Shown here piece by piece: positions 27,551-36,260 of a stretch of DNA of 64,000 nucleotides. The position numbers and the translations under genes were made by a program. Within the stretch, counting starts at the first letter, position 1. Each line of letters starts with the position of its first letter. Origin of the DNA: Liquorilactobacillus oeni DSM 19972. Its GTDB lineage: Bacteria > Bacillota > Bacilli > Lactobacillales > Lactobacillaceae. The stretch is from the NCBI RefSeq assembly GCF_001436275.1, contig NZ_AZEH01000020.1, forward strand, positions 62,001 through 126,000. The letters run 5' to 3'. The notes beneath the pieces were generated by a model. The model saw nothing but the letters and a program-made list of their open reading frames with translations. It ran no database searches and was not told the DNA's origin.

Positions 27551-28522
27551 TCAAAGACGATTCTTATTGAAGAGTGCATCAACGGACCTATTGTTATAAA
27601 TTAAACTGATTGCTTTTGCAAAAGTCTGCGATACTGAAAGGATCTTCAGCTTAGGAAAACGCTTTTCCTGCGGAATTTCTATAGTATCAGTAACAACTAC
27701 TTCTGTATAAGCAGAATCTTGTAGTTCCTTAACAGCGTTTCCTGAAAAAATCGGGTGGGTAGCACAAGCATAGACTTCTCTTGCTCCTGCGGCTTTTAAA
27801 GCAGCTGCAGCATCAGCCACTTTGCCGCCAGTATCGATCATGTCATCAAAGACAATACAGCGCCGATCAACTACGTCGCCAATTATTGTCATTTTCTTTG
27901 CATCTACAACTCGTTTAGTCTCTCTTTTGTCAACAATCGCTATTGGTGCTTTCAACAATGTTGCTAAATTACGCGCAGCCTTCACTCCATTATGATCTGG
28001 AGCAACTATTACAACATCGCTGGTAATTCCCTTGTTAATAAAGTAACGGGCTTGTACGAAAATTGCCAATAAATGATCCACTGGAATGTTGAAGAAGCCT
28101 TGCAGCTGGCCTGCATGCAAGTCCATTGTAACCACCCGATCCGCGCCGGCAAGCTGAATAAAATTAGCAATTAACTTAGCAGTAATCGGTTCACGGGGAC
28201 GTGATTTACGGTCAGCACGCGCATAACCATAATATGGCAAAACTACATTGATGGTTCCGGCACTTGAACGACGTAATGCATCAATCATAACCATCAATTC
28301 CATAAAATTTTCATTAACAGGATCAGAAATAGATTGAATTATGAAAACATCAGCTCCACGAACACTTTCGTTGATACTGATTTGTATCTCACCATCGCTG
28401 AAATGTTTAACTGACGCTGCACACAGCCCAACACCTAACTCATCTGCAATTTTTTCTGCCAGTTCCCGATTTGAATTTAACGCGAACAGTTTTAATTTAC
28501 CCTGTTCCTTTTTTTCAACCAT
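27551..28522 (-). CDS. prs: Ribose-phosphate pyrophosphokinase
   Basis: 323 residues. Makes PRPP from ribose-5-phosphate and ATP for purine, pyrimidine, His and Trp synthesis. Class I PRPP synthase features: FSDGEIQI, the catalytic flexible-loop region KRETKRV, and the PRPP-binding loop VVDRRCIVFDDMIDTGGK. ATG at 28522 is preferred over the in-frame TTG at 28534 because GGAGG lies inside that upstream stretch with proper spacing to the ATG. Lactobacilli often have two prs genes; this one stands alone with its own terminator. Confidence 0.95.
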   Translation of the reverse strand: MVEKKEQGKLKLFALNSNRELAEKIADELGVGLCAASVKHFSDGEIQISINESVRGADVFIIQSISDPVNENFMELMVMIDALRRSSAGTINVVLPYYGYARADRKSRPREPITAKLIANFIQLAGADRVVTMDLHAGQLQGFFNIPVDHLLAIFVQARYFINKGITSDVVIVAPDHNGVKAARNLATLLKAPIAIVDKRETKRVVDAKKMTIIGDVVDRRCIVFDDMIDTGGKVADAAAALKAAGAREVYACATHPIFSGNAVKELQDSAYTEVVVTDTIEIPQEKRFPKLKILSVSQTFAKAISLIYNNRSVDALFNKNRL

Positions 28523-28618
28523 GATTGCCTCCAAATTAATGTCTTTTTAGTTATTATAATAAAAAACAGCTTATAATACTATTGTTTTATTAGCCGAATA
28601 GGTTGTAAGGCATATTCC

Positions 28619-29866
28619 TTATTTTCGAATTTGGCCGTTTCCGCGAATCAAATATTTAGTCGTAGTTAAGGCCAGCAATCCCATTGGACCGCGAGCATGC
28701 AGTTTTTGTGTAGAAATACCAATCTCCGCACCAAAGCCAAATTCAAATCCATCAGTAAATCTTGTAGAAGCATTAACGTATACTGCAGCGGCATCGACTT
28801 GCGCCAAAAAACGCTGACTCTTTTTATAGTCATTAGTAATGATAGCTTCTGAATGTTTTGTTCCATACTTATTAACATGTGCAATTGCTTCTTCAAGAGA
28901 AGAAACAACCTTAATCGCAAGAATATAATCATTATATTCTTGATACCAATCTTGCTCTGTTGCCAGCTTGATTCTACTTCCCAAAATTTTTTGTGTCTGC
29001 TTGTCGCCCCGGAGCTCAACGTGGTGATCCCATAAGGCTTGTGCTATCTGCGGCAGATAAGAAGCAGCCACATCTTTATGAATCAGCAGCTTTTCAGCTG
29101 CGTTGCAAACAGAAGGACGTTGGCATTTGGCATTAATGATAATTTGTTTTGCCATTTCCAAATCAGCAGCATTATCAACATAAAGATGACAGTTGCCAGC
29201 GCCTGTTTCAATCACAGGTACCTTTGCATTTCTAACCACTGCTTGAATAAGACGGGCACTTCCACGCGGAATCAATACATCTAAATATTCAGTCAGCTGC
29301 ATTAACTGATTAGCTACTTCATGCGAAGTATCTTCTACAATCTGCAAGGCTGCCGGTGTAACTCCAGTATTTCGCAGAGCATTCTGCAAAATAGACACCA
29401 ATTTCAGGTTGGTATGCAAAGCTTCCTTACCGCCACGCAAAATCACGGCATTACCGGATTTAAAACACAGAGCAGCAGCGTCGACCGTTACATTTGGACG
29501 TGCTTCATAGATAATTCCGATCACTCCTAACGGAACACGCTGCTGTGCAATCTGCAACCCGGCTTCATTAACCCAGCCGCCAACCAGATCTCCAAGCGGA
29601 TCAGGAAGCTGTGCAACCTTTTCAAGTCCTTCTGCCATTTGTTCAACTCTGGCTTCATCAAGTGTGAGACGGTCAACAAATGCTTGTGTCAACCCAGCAG
29701 CTTTTTTTAGGTCCAGCTTATTTTCTGCAATAATCTCTGCGGTACGGTCACGTAAACCCTTTGCCATTGCCAACAGAACAGTATTTTTTTTCTTTGTCTC
29801 CAACTGTGCCAGTTGATATGAAGCAGCTTCAGCTTTTTTCCCAAGTACTGTTAAATCATAAGCCAT
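28619..29866 (-). CDS. proA: Glutamate-5-semialdehyde dehydrogenase (gamma-glutamyl phosphate reductase)
   Basis: 415 residues, full length. NADPH-dependent reduction of gamma-glutamyl phosphate to glutamate semialdehyde, the second step of proline synthesis. The catalytic Cys lies in NAKCQRPSVCNAAEKLL, and GVIGIIYEARPNVTVDAA and VNASTRFTDGFEFGFGAEIGIST are family signatures. It is 16 nt after proB, so proB-proA is an operon. No proC (pyrroline-5-carboxylate reductase) is present in the window. Confidence 0.96.
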   Translation of the reverse strand: MAYDLTVLGKKAEAASYQLAQLETKKKNTVLLAMAKGLRDRTAEIIAENKLDLKKAAGLTQAFVDRLTLDEARVEQMAEGLEKVAQLPDPLGDLVGGWVNEAGLQIAQQRVPLGVIGIIYEARPNVTVDAAALCFKSGNAVILRGGKEALHTNLKLVSILQNALRNTGVTPAALQIVEDTSHEVANQLMQLTEYLDVLIPRGSARLIQAVVRNAKVPVIETGAGNCHLYVDNAADLEMAKQIIINAKCQRPSVCNAAEKLLIHKDVAASYLPQIAQALWDHHVELRGDKQTQKILGSRIKLATEQDWYQEYNDYILAIKVVSSLEEAIAHVNKYGTKHSEAIITNDYKKSQRFLAQVDAAAVYVNASTRFTDGFEFGFGAEIGISTQKLHARGPMGLLALTTTKYLIRGNGQIRK

Positions 29867-29882
29867 TTCTTCCCCTCCGTTC

Positions 29883-30680
29883 TTAGTCAGTCCCCATAAA
29901 TAAGGTTCCTAGGTTAGTACCATCAAGTAATTTGAAGATAATCGAAGGATTTTCACCATTTGCAAGCACCATCGCTTTTTTGGTTTCTAACATTATTTCT
30001 GCTGCCTTTAATTTTGTAATCATTCCGCCTGTGCCGAATTTGGTACCCCGTCCACCCGCAAGTTTAAAGGTTGCATCGTCGATTTCAGTTACCCTATCAA
30101 TCAAAGATGCATCGTCAAACTTACGCGGATTTTTATCATAAAAACCATCAATATCAGAAAGCATTATCAAAAGATCAGCTCCAATGGCCTTTGCAACAAT
30201 TGCAGATAACTGATCATTATCGCCGAACTTGGTATGATGATCCAACTCGTCAACTGCAATAGCATCATTTTCATTAACAATCGGAATAACGTTCAGCTGT
30301 AACAGATTTTCGAAGGTATTTAGCGCATTTTGTCTGCTTATTGGATAATCAACTACATCATGAGTCAAAAGAATCTGACCGATTTTTTGTCCATAAACGG
30401 AAAAACGCTGCTGATAAACCGTCATCAGCTGTGTTTGTCCCACAGAAGCGACTGCTTGTTGTTCTGGAATAGCAACAGGGCGACTTTGCAGCCCTAAGAT
30501 TCCCAAGCCGACCCCGATTGCACCAGATGAAACCAAAACAACTTCTTTTCCCTCATTTACTAATCCGCTTAATGTATAACAAAGCTGATCGATTGCTTGC
30601 AGATTCAGCTTCCCATTACTATGCGTCAAGGTACTCGTTCCAACTTTGATAACAATTCGTTTTGCATTGATTTGCCGCAT
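29883..30680 (-). CDS. proB: Glutamate 5-kinase, short form without PUA domain
   Basis: 265 residues from the chosen start. Amino acid kinase fold: KVGTSTL at the N-terminus, SSGAIGVG, NENDAIAVDE and GRGTKFGTGGM. It phosphorylates glutamate and forms with ProA the first steps of proline synthesis. The C-terminal PUA domain of the E. coli enzyme is absent, as in several Gram-positives. The reading frame is open to 30773, but conservation begins at MRQINAKRIVIKVG; AAAGGAG is 14 nt from this ATG and only 2 nt from an in-frame GTG at 30692, so the exact start is uncertain. Confidence 0.92.
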   Translation of the reverse strand: MRQINAKRIVIKVGTSTLTHSNGKLNLQAIDQLCYTLSGLVNEGKEVVLVSSGAIGVGLGILGLQSRPVAIPEQQAVASVGQTQLMTVYQQRFSVYGQKIGQILLTHDVVDYPISRQNALNTFENLLQLNVIPIVNENDAIAVDELDHHTKFGDNDQLSAIVAKAIGADLLIMLSDIDGFYDKNPRKFDDASLIDRVTEIDDATFKLAGGRGTKFGTGGMITKLKAAEIMLETKKAMVLANGENPSIIFKLLDGTNLGTLFMGTD

Positions 30681-30783
30681 TTGTTCGGTCACTTCTCCTT
30701 TAGCTTCTAAGGTACTTATATTGCAATAATCATATAGTACTGGTAAAGAAATGTCTATCTCCATTGTAAACAAGAAGACCAGA

Positions 30784-32160
30784 TCATTCTTTTTTTGTGT
30801 CTTCTTTCTTTGCCTGAGGAACAGACGGTTCTTCTTCTGATTTTACAGCATGTCTTCTGACTTCAAGCCAATCAATATAATTACGATTAAAGTCCACTAC
30901 TTTTAAGTCAAACTGTCCAATTGTAATCACATCGCCACGTTTTACTTTATAGTTTTCCAATAAATAACCCGCAATCGTAACACTTTCTGATTCATCAAAA
31001 TCTTTATTCTTGGTTCTAAAAAAACGCTCAAAATCATATAAAGTTGTTTTCCCTGAAATCTTGTATGATCCATCTGGATTTTTAAAAATATATTCGCTTG
31101 AAACATTATCGATTTCGTCTTTAACAACTCCAAAAAGTTCTTCATAAATATCTTTATCCGTTACGATTCCGCTTGTACCGCCATACTCATCTAAAACTAC
31201 TACAATTGGTGTCTGTTTTTGAATCATTTGCTGCAATAATCCCTGAATCGGAGTAACTTCCGGGACAGTAATGATCGTTCGTAAAAGCTTGCTGACCAAA
31301 ATGCTGTCATCAACTTGAGCCTGTCTGATCAAGTCATAAATGTAAACATACCCTAAAATTTTATCTTTATCATTATTTGCTACTACAGGGAAACGGCTAA
31401 ACCCTTGACGCAGATAGTAATTAATCACCGTTTTAACAGAATCGGTGATATCTACCACTTCAAGGCTCGTGCGATCGACCATAATATCCTTAGCAATTTT
31501 ATCATTAAAATCAAACGCCCTTTGCATATAAAGCAGATCATTCTTATCCAGCATCCCTCCAGTTACAGCATTTCGGGATAGTCGCAAAATCTCTGCTTGT
31601 GTCAAAACATCGTTGCTTTCACTTGCAGGACGTAAACCAAATAAATGAATGATTGCTGCTGCAGAAACGTTTAACAGCCATACAAAAGGATAGAAAAGAA
31701 TATGAAAATAATGTAGAGGCGTAACTACCAGCATCATCATTTTCATCGGCATATCAATACTTAAATTTTTAGGAACAATCTCTGTCAGCACAACTTCTAA
31801 GTAAGTTAACAGCATTACCCCGATTACGGCCCCAAGAGCATGCAAAGCTGTTTCACTAACAGGTGCAATCCTTAATGCATCTACGATCAGTACTTCTATT
31901 GTTCCTTCACCAATCCAGCCAAGAATGATTCCTGCAAGAGTTACACCTACTTGAGTAGTTGATAAGTATTCATTTAAATTTTGAACCATTTTTAAGGCTG
32001 TCTGCAACTTGCGCCGATTACCTTTTCCTGCATCAAGTGCACTTTCCAACGCACTTTTTCTAGTTTGAACGAGTGCAAACTCCGTAGCAACAAAAAAGGC
32101 TGCAAAATAAAAAACAACAACCATAATGATCAAATTAGTTGCCAATTGGCCACCTGTCAA
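30784..32160 (-). CDS. CNNM/CorC-type transporter (hemolysin-like, DUF21-CBS-CorC)
   Basis: 458 residues. N-terminal DUF21/CNNM membrane domain with about four TM segments (residues 1 to about 200), two CBS domains (about 215-335; MVDRTSLEVVDITD and TIITVPEVTPIQGLLQQM) and a C-terminal CorC_HlyC domain (about 350-435; GYLLENYKVKRGD). Relatives export Mg2+ or Co2+, and some affect Mn or Na. Ends with a charged Lys/Glu tail. Start is TTG at 32160 after GGGGAATGAA. It lies just upstream of proBA but no functional link is known. Confidence 0.88.
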   Translation of the reverse strand: MTGGQLATNLIIMVVVFYFAAFFVATEFALVQTRKSALESALDAGKGNRRKLQTALKMVQNLNEYLSTTQVGVTLAGIILGWIGEGTIEVLIVDALRIAPVSETALHALGAVIGVMLLTYLEVVLTEIVPKNLSIDMPMKMMMLVVTPLHYFHILFYPFVWLLNVSAAAIIHLFGLRPASESNDVLTQAEILRLSRNAVTGGMLDKNDLLYMQRAFDFNDKIAKDIMVDRTSLEVVDITDSVKTVINYYLRQGFSRFPVVANNDKDKILGYVYIYDLIRQAQVDDSILVSKLLRTIITVPEVTPIQGLLQQMIQKQTPIVVVLDEYGGTSGIVTDKDIYEELFGVVKDEIDNVSSEYIFKNPDGSYKISGKTTLYDFERFFRTKNKDFDESESVTIAGYLLENYKVKRGDVITIGQFDLKVVDFNRNYIDWLEVRRHAVKSEEEPSVPQAKKEDTKKE

Positions 32161-32258
32161 AATTCATTCCCCATTTCAATTCTTACTTCATATAACATTA
32201 TCATATCATTTTTCACGTTCATTGAGCGGCTGAACATACTATCCAAAACAATTTAAAA

Positions 32259-33083
32259 TTAAAATGAGAGCTTATCTATGTCTAAATTTCTTTTTTGACA
32301 ATAAATTCGCTTCAGCCAGTTTTCAAAGAAGACCTTTTGGGTATTTGCCCAAGAGAAAAGTTCACCTGTCATTTTATTTTCATTCAAATAATAGTTTTGC
32401 GGCTTAGCCAAGCTGGCTGCTTTTTCAGGGTAAGCAGCTGCTTCACGCTGATATTCTTTCGTCAGTGCATCTTTACCGTATTCAAGGTGCGCAAATAAAA
32501 AAGTTTGCGGTTGTGTACGTGCTTCCATCAAAAACAATTCGCCATTCATGGATAAAGCATTTATCTTCAGCATATCAGAAGATAAAATCTGATCTTTGTT
32601 CAAGTCCGCATAGCGTGCATGAGGAGCTTTAAAGCCAGACTTTAATCCTTCTAAAAGTAAGCAAGTACCAGAAATTTTGTGCTGATAGACACCAAAAATT
32701 TTTTCCACCAGCATCTTTTTATCTATTCCATAAAAATAATTTGCAGCTGCCATTGCACCCCAGCAAATATACAATTGTGGCATTTCATTTTTCTTAAGGA
32801 ATGCAAAGAGTTCTTTCAATTCTTTCCAATAGGTCACCTCATTAAAGTCAAGCCGTTCAAGCGGAGCCCCCGTAACAATAAAAGCATCCATTTTACTAAC
32901 CTTATCTAAGGCAAGTGGTTCTGCAAATTTTAAAAGGTATTCTGGAACTTCTCTTCCCCTATAATGCATTGTTGGATAAAAATAAGTTATTTTTAAAGAC
33001 TGTTTTGCTGCTTTCAGCACACTATCAAAACGCTTTTTCGTATCAATTTTATCGTGCATAATGTTTAAAATTCCGATATTCAT
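32259..33083 (-). CDS. metA: Homoserine O-acyltransferase (MetA/HTS family)
   Basis: 274 residues. Transfers an acetyl or succinyl group to homoserine in methionine synthesis. The catalytic Cys107 is in YICWGAMAA, preceded by VTGAPLE and followed by PHARYADL and FAHLEYG, all family signatures; the oxyanion and His/Glu residues are in these motifs. Most Firmicute MetA enzymes use acetyl-CoA. ATG at 33083 (MNIGILNI) is chosen because GGGAAG lies 8 nt upstream; two Met codons further up lack a site. A sigma-A promoter is visible upstream (33170-33198). Confidence 0.9.
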   Translation of the reverse strand: MNIGILNIMHDKIDTKKRFDSVLKAAKQSLKITYFYPTMHYRGREVPEYLLKFAEPLALDKVSKMDAFIVTGAPLERLDFNEVTYWKELKELFAFLKKNEMPQLYICWGAMAAANYFYGIDKKMLVEKIFGVYQHKISGTCLLLEGLKSGFKAPHARYADLNKDQILSSDMLKINALSMNGELFLMEARTQPQTFLFAHLEYGKDALTKEYQREAAAYPEKAASLAKPQNYYLNENKMTGELFSWANTQKVFFENWLKRIYCQKRNLDIDKLSF

Positions 33084-33169
33084 AGGTTGTCTTCCCATCA
33101 TTTTTTTGCGTATTGGACAACAAATCTTTTATTGATTTTTAATTTTAGCGTATCAACTAAAAAAATTCT

Positions 33170-33198
33170 AGTATAATTAATTGAGAAAAACATGTCTA
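33170..33198 (-). promoter_or_regulatory. Candidate metA promoter
   Basis: On the minus strand TAGACA (33198-33193) and TATACT (33175-33170) are separated by 17 bp. Transcription would start near 33163, leaving an 80-nt leader before metA. No SAM riboswitch or T-box fits in so short a leader. Confidence 0.6.
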
Positions 33199-33259
33199 AC
33201 ATTATTACTGCTTAAGACTAAGAATGCAGCTCCGCTGTTTTTTTTAAAGATTATAAATT

Positions 33260-33347
33260 AAAAAAGATGCCAAAAGTTAAATACCTTGCAAAACTAGGTT
33301 ATTAAATAACAAGTCTTGAAAGCACTTCACTTCTGGCACGTTTTTTA
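33260..33347 (-). terminator. Long-loop hairpin terminator after the 154-aa gene
   Basis: Minus-strand arms GTGCCAGAAGT and ACTTTTGGCAT pair with two mismatches, enclosing about 50 nt that hold an inner hairpin (gttattaaataac palindrome), and are followed by CTTTTTT. It most simply terminates transcription of the gene ending at 33385. Confidence 0.5.
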
Positions 33348-33384
33348 AACAAATAAAATATTTACATTGTTATAATTAGCTCTA

Positions 33385-33849
33385 TTATTTAGCGGCATTT
33401 TCTTCAATTACCGCTAATTTATCCAAAACATTATTAGTCAGTTTTTGTTCAATGACAACACTTTCTTTATTAAAAGCAGCTACCGTCCCAAATGAATCTA
33501 TCCGTAATCCAGATTTATTTAATTTATCAGCTGCAACTACCAGGTTAACAACCTCTTGTGTTTCATCATTCAATTCGAAAAAGTTATCGACTTGTTTCGT
33601 ATTAGCAAAAGGCAAATTGATTATTCCAGTTTCGAGAACTAATAAAATCTGGTTAGTACCCATTAAAATCGGCTGTTTTACTTGAACAAGTTCTTCTTTT
33701 TCTATATTTTTCTTAAATTCTGTAAAAAAAGCACTAAGTGACTGCGATACAAACTGAGCTGCACTTTTACAATTTATCACGGGCAGCTCTTTCTTGTAAA
33801 AACCATCATTTTCAACTTTCTCAATAAATTCTCCGACCTTGATCTTCAT
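33385..33849 (-). CDS. Hypothetical protein (154 aa)
   Basis: I do not recognise the family. A soluble, mixed alpha/beta protein with no signal peptide, TM segment or catalytic motif. The N-terminus (MKIKVGEFIEKVENDGFY) and acidic, Lys-rich composition suggest a cytoplasmic protein. It starts 38 bp after the pepD stop on the same strand, so it may be co-transcribed with pepD; the ribosome-binding site (AAGG) is weak. A hairpin terminator follows. Confidence 0.6.
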   Translation of the reverse strand: MKIKVGEFIEKVENDGFYKKELPVINCKSAAQFVSQSLSAFFTEFKKNIEKEELVQVKQPILMGTNQILLVLETGIINLPFANTKQVDNFFELNDETQEVVNLVVAADKLNKSGLRIDSFGTVAAFNKESVVIEQKLTNNVLDKLAVIEENAAK

Positions 33850-33887
33850 CCTTGATTCACATCCAAACTTTCGGGTTCCGCTTTCTA

Positions 33888-35309
33888 TTAAAGATTCTTA
33901 TCCATATTAAAAGTTAGCTTTGAGAATGTCAAACCTTTCATAACCAATTGACCAATCAAAGCCATTGTTTTTTCACGCATTTGTGCAACTAATTCGTAAT
34001 TCTTCTGTGTCAAGTAAGCAGTTGCTTTAATGTCAGTAAGTTCAGCTACCTTTTCATCCGCGGCAGCAATCATTGTTCGTTGAAGTTCACGACAGTCCTT
34101 CAAGTAGTCTAAATCTGCTTGAATGAATTTTGCATAGTGAGATTCAACCAGCATAGAGAGTGTTCGATACATCCAATAGGCGCTCTTAATATCAAATTCA
34201 AGTGGGGTTTTGCTCCAGCTTGGGTCAGTATCATCGGCATTAGTATAGAAGGGCACATAAGGACTAAAGGATGGGATCCCAAAACAAATCCACATCAAAG
34301 CAGAATTCTTTTCAGGAACATCATTACGCAGTTGGAGAACATGTGAATTTTGAGTACGATTAAGAGAAATCGGCCGAAATTTAAGACGGTCTTCCTCACT
34401 GCCATGCCCCAAAGGATCATATTGAGTTTCGTTATAATGTGAGCCTAAAATATATTCCAGATCTTCCACTGCCAATAATCGTTCAGCATAACAGATAAAA
34501 GGTAACTCACTGGACATTGGATCTTGCTGTGTCTTAGGATTTAAATAGCGCTGGCCGAACCAAACACGCGGTGTATTATAATGCCGATCTTTTTCTGTAT
34601 CTGTTCCAAAGATATGTCTGAAATTCCAACCAGACTTATCTGGATTGAGATGATGCTCTTCAACAAACTTCTGAATGCCCTTTGACCACAAATAGTTTTC
34701 TGGATCATCAAAATCGATCTGCTGCTGTGCCACCTGATTTGCTGCAATTGCGTACGCATTATCAGGGATACGTGTTGCTGCCCAATGATGTCCAGTAACA
34801 ATCTCCATATACCAGACTTCGTCTTTATCAGCAAACAAAACACCGTTTCCTTCTGGAGATCCATACTTTTCAATCAAGCTTCCCAAATATGTGACGCCTT
34901 GACGAGCCGAATCAATATATGGCGCTACCATCGTCTGCAAGCTGTCTTCTGCTAAACCGTTTGGTACAAGCGGATCGTAGGCAAGTGCTTTTTCGTTACC
35001 GTATACGCTTTCGGTCGCGGACATTGCTACATTCTTCTCATTAATAGAACTCTCATCAAAAACCCCATTATGTTTTATATCAGCATTAGGAGTAACAGTT
35101 AGACGATAACTACTTGAAGGCAAAGGAGCTTTAAACCCATTTTGATTAGAAACGAGCTTTCTGCCTTCTTTTTTACTTGCGGGTTTCATCAAAAAGCGCT
35201 GCGGTGTAAGCGGCAAGAAGGTGTCATCATTACGTGCAATCATTGTTGAGCCGTCAATAGTGGCTTCTCTCCCCACCAAAATGGTCGTACATGCTTTTTC
35301 CATTACCAT
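33888..35309 (-). CDS. pepD: C69-family dipeptidase
   Basis: 473 residues, normal for PepD/PepDA. An N-terminal-nucleophile hydrolase of broad dipeptide specificity; the predicted nucleophile is Cys7 in KACTTILVG, followed by DGSTMIARNDD and GVLFADKDEVWYMEI, which are family signatures. The start ATG at 35309 follows GAGGAGG at 5 nt spacing (a second in-frame ATG two codons later has 11). A promoter TTGCAT-16-TATAAT lies upstream (35366-35339). Cytoplasmic; completes peptide breakdown. Confidence 0.93.
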   Translation of the reverse strand: MVMEKACTTILVGREATIDGSTMIARNDDTFLPLTPQRFLMKPASKKEGRKLVSNQNGFKAPLPSSSYRLTVTPNADIKHNGVFDESSINEKNVAMSATESVYGNEKALAYDPLVPNGLAEDSLQTMVAPYIDSARQGVTYLGSLIEKYGSPEGNGVLFADKDEVWYMEIVTGHHWAATRIPDNAYAIAANQVAQQQIDFDDPENYLWSKGIQKFVEEHHLNPDKSGWNFRHIFGTDTEKDRHYNTPRVWFGQRYLNPKTQQDPMSSELPFICYAERLLAVEDLEYILGSHYNETQYDPLGHGSEEDRLKFRPISLNRTQNSHVLQLRNDVPEKNSALMWICFGIPSFSPYVPFYTNADDTDPSWSKTPLEFDIKSAYWMYRTLSMLVESHYAKFIQADLDYLKDCRELQRTMIAAADEKVAELTDIKATAYLTQKNYELVAQMREKTMALIGQLVMKGLTFSKLTFNMDKNL

Positions 35310-35338
35310 TTATTCCTCCTCAAAAATTAACACTCTTA

Positions 35339-35366
35339 ATTATAAAGTCCTTACAGTCTTATGCAA
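35339..35366 (-). promoter_or_regulatory. pepD promoter
   Basis: Minus strand TTGCAT (35366-35361), 16-bp spacer, TATAAT (35344-35339), about 30 bp before the start codon. Confidence 0.7.
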
Positions 35367-35376
35367 CTGTCATTTT

Positions 35377-36009
35377 TTAGTTTCTTACACACAACCAGCT
35401 TTTTTTGGACAGCAAAACTTTCTTAACCTCTTGAGAAAATTCCCAGCGTTTGAGTGGACGCAGTGATTTGACAAGGTGCGGGGCTAGTCGATTAGTTATT
35501 TTTCTTCTCAAAAAATTGCCCATTAAATTGACCATCGGACGTTCAGGTGCATAAATTAAACCTGGATAAACAAAAAACACCCGTTGAACCAACCGTTCTT
35601 TCAACTGTTTTTCAAGTTCTCTTTTAGCATGAATATAGTCGGCCAATGGACGTGGAGCTGCATTAGCAGATACAAATAACACTTTGGGTCTAAGCGCTTC
35701 AAACTGCAGAAAATGAATTACCTTCTGCAAAGGAACGATTGTTTTTTGATAGTACACAGTATAATCAGGTGCAAAAAGCACCCCTATCAGGTCAACAACC
35801 CAATCTGCTTCAGAAAGCGGTTTTTGCCAAGCAGCTTCATTAACACTGAGATCGGCTTGAATCCACTTAACTTGAGGCCAGCGTCTCCAAAGTACGGCAT
35901 TACCGCCTGAACGAGAAATGCTGGTAATTTCAAAATTTTTATCTTGAAGCATCTCAGCTATTAATCCTTGTCCGACAAAACCTGAACCTCCCAACAATAT
36001 AATCTTCAT
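35377..36009 (-). CDS. NAD(P)-binding atypical SDR / epimerase-like protein
   Basis: 210 residues. Rossmann N-terminus LLGGSGFVGQGL gives the dinucleotide-binding glycine motif of atypical short-chain dehydrogenases (YwnB/NmrA/complex-I NDUFA9-like). The middle contains VFVSANAAPRPLADYIHAKRELE, where Tyr and Lys resemble the YxxxK pair. The length is short for a full epimerase (about 300). Substrate unknown. Basic C-terminus. Stands between pepD and a terminator of spxB. Confidence 0.75.
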   Translation of the reverse strand: MKIILLGGSGFVGQGLIAEMLQDKNFEITSISRSGGNAVLWRRWPQVKWIQADLSVNEAAWQKPLSEADWVVDLIGVLFAPDYTVYYQKTIVPLQKVIHFLQFEALRPKVLFVSANAAPRPLADYIHAKRELEKQLKERLVQRVFFVYPGLIYAPERPMVNLMGNFLRRKITNRLAPHLVKSLRPLKRWEFSQEVKKVLLSKKSWLCVRN

Positions 36010-36146
36010 TTACAGCACCCTTTCATTTCTTAATCCACACTATATCACACCACCATCTTGAAACAAAAAAGGCCGTCGTTGGGCATTTAAACCCAAAATA
36101 AGAAAAGTTATAAAACAATTTCTGAAATACTTTCATCATTTTTAGC

Positions 36147-36191
36147 AAAAAAGGATGATGACAAAATTCATAGTTTGTCATCGTCCTTTTT
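36147..36191 (-). terminator. Intrinsic terminator after spxB
   Basis: AAAAAAGGATGATGACAAA (36147-36165) pairs with TTTGTCATCGTCCTTTTT (36174-36191). Near-perfect long stem with T-runs on both strands; on the minus strand it lies about 70 bp after the spxB stop. Confidence 0.85.
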
Positions 36192-36260
36192 CACGACCTT
36201 TACGTACTCTTTTCCTAAAATAATCGTTTAATTTAACAACATATTTAAAAAAAGCAGCAC

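Noticed and set aside
30681-30773. 31-residue N-terminal extension of ProB
   Set aside because: Not conserved in the family, includes the ribosome-binding region and begins only 11 nt after the upstream stop.
33084-33347. SAM-responsive riboswitch (S-box or SMK) before metA
   Set aside because: None of the conserved motifs are present; the hairpin at 33260 lies before the likely metA promoter and is better read as a terminator.
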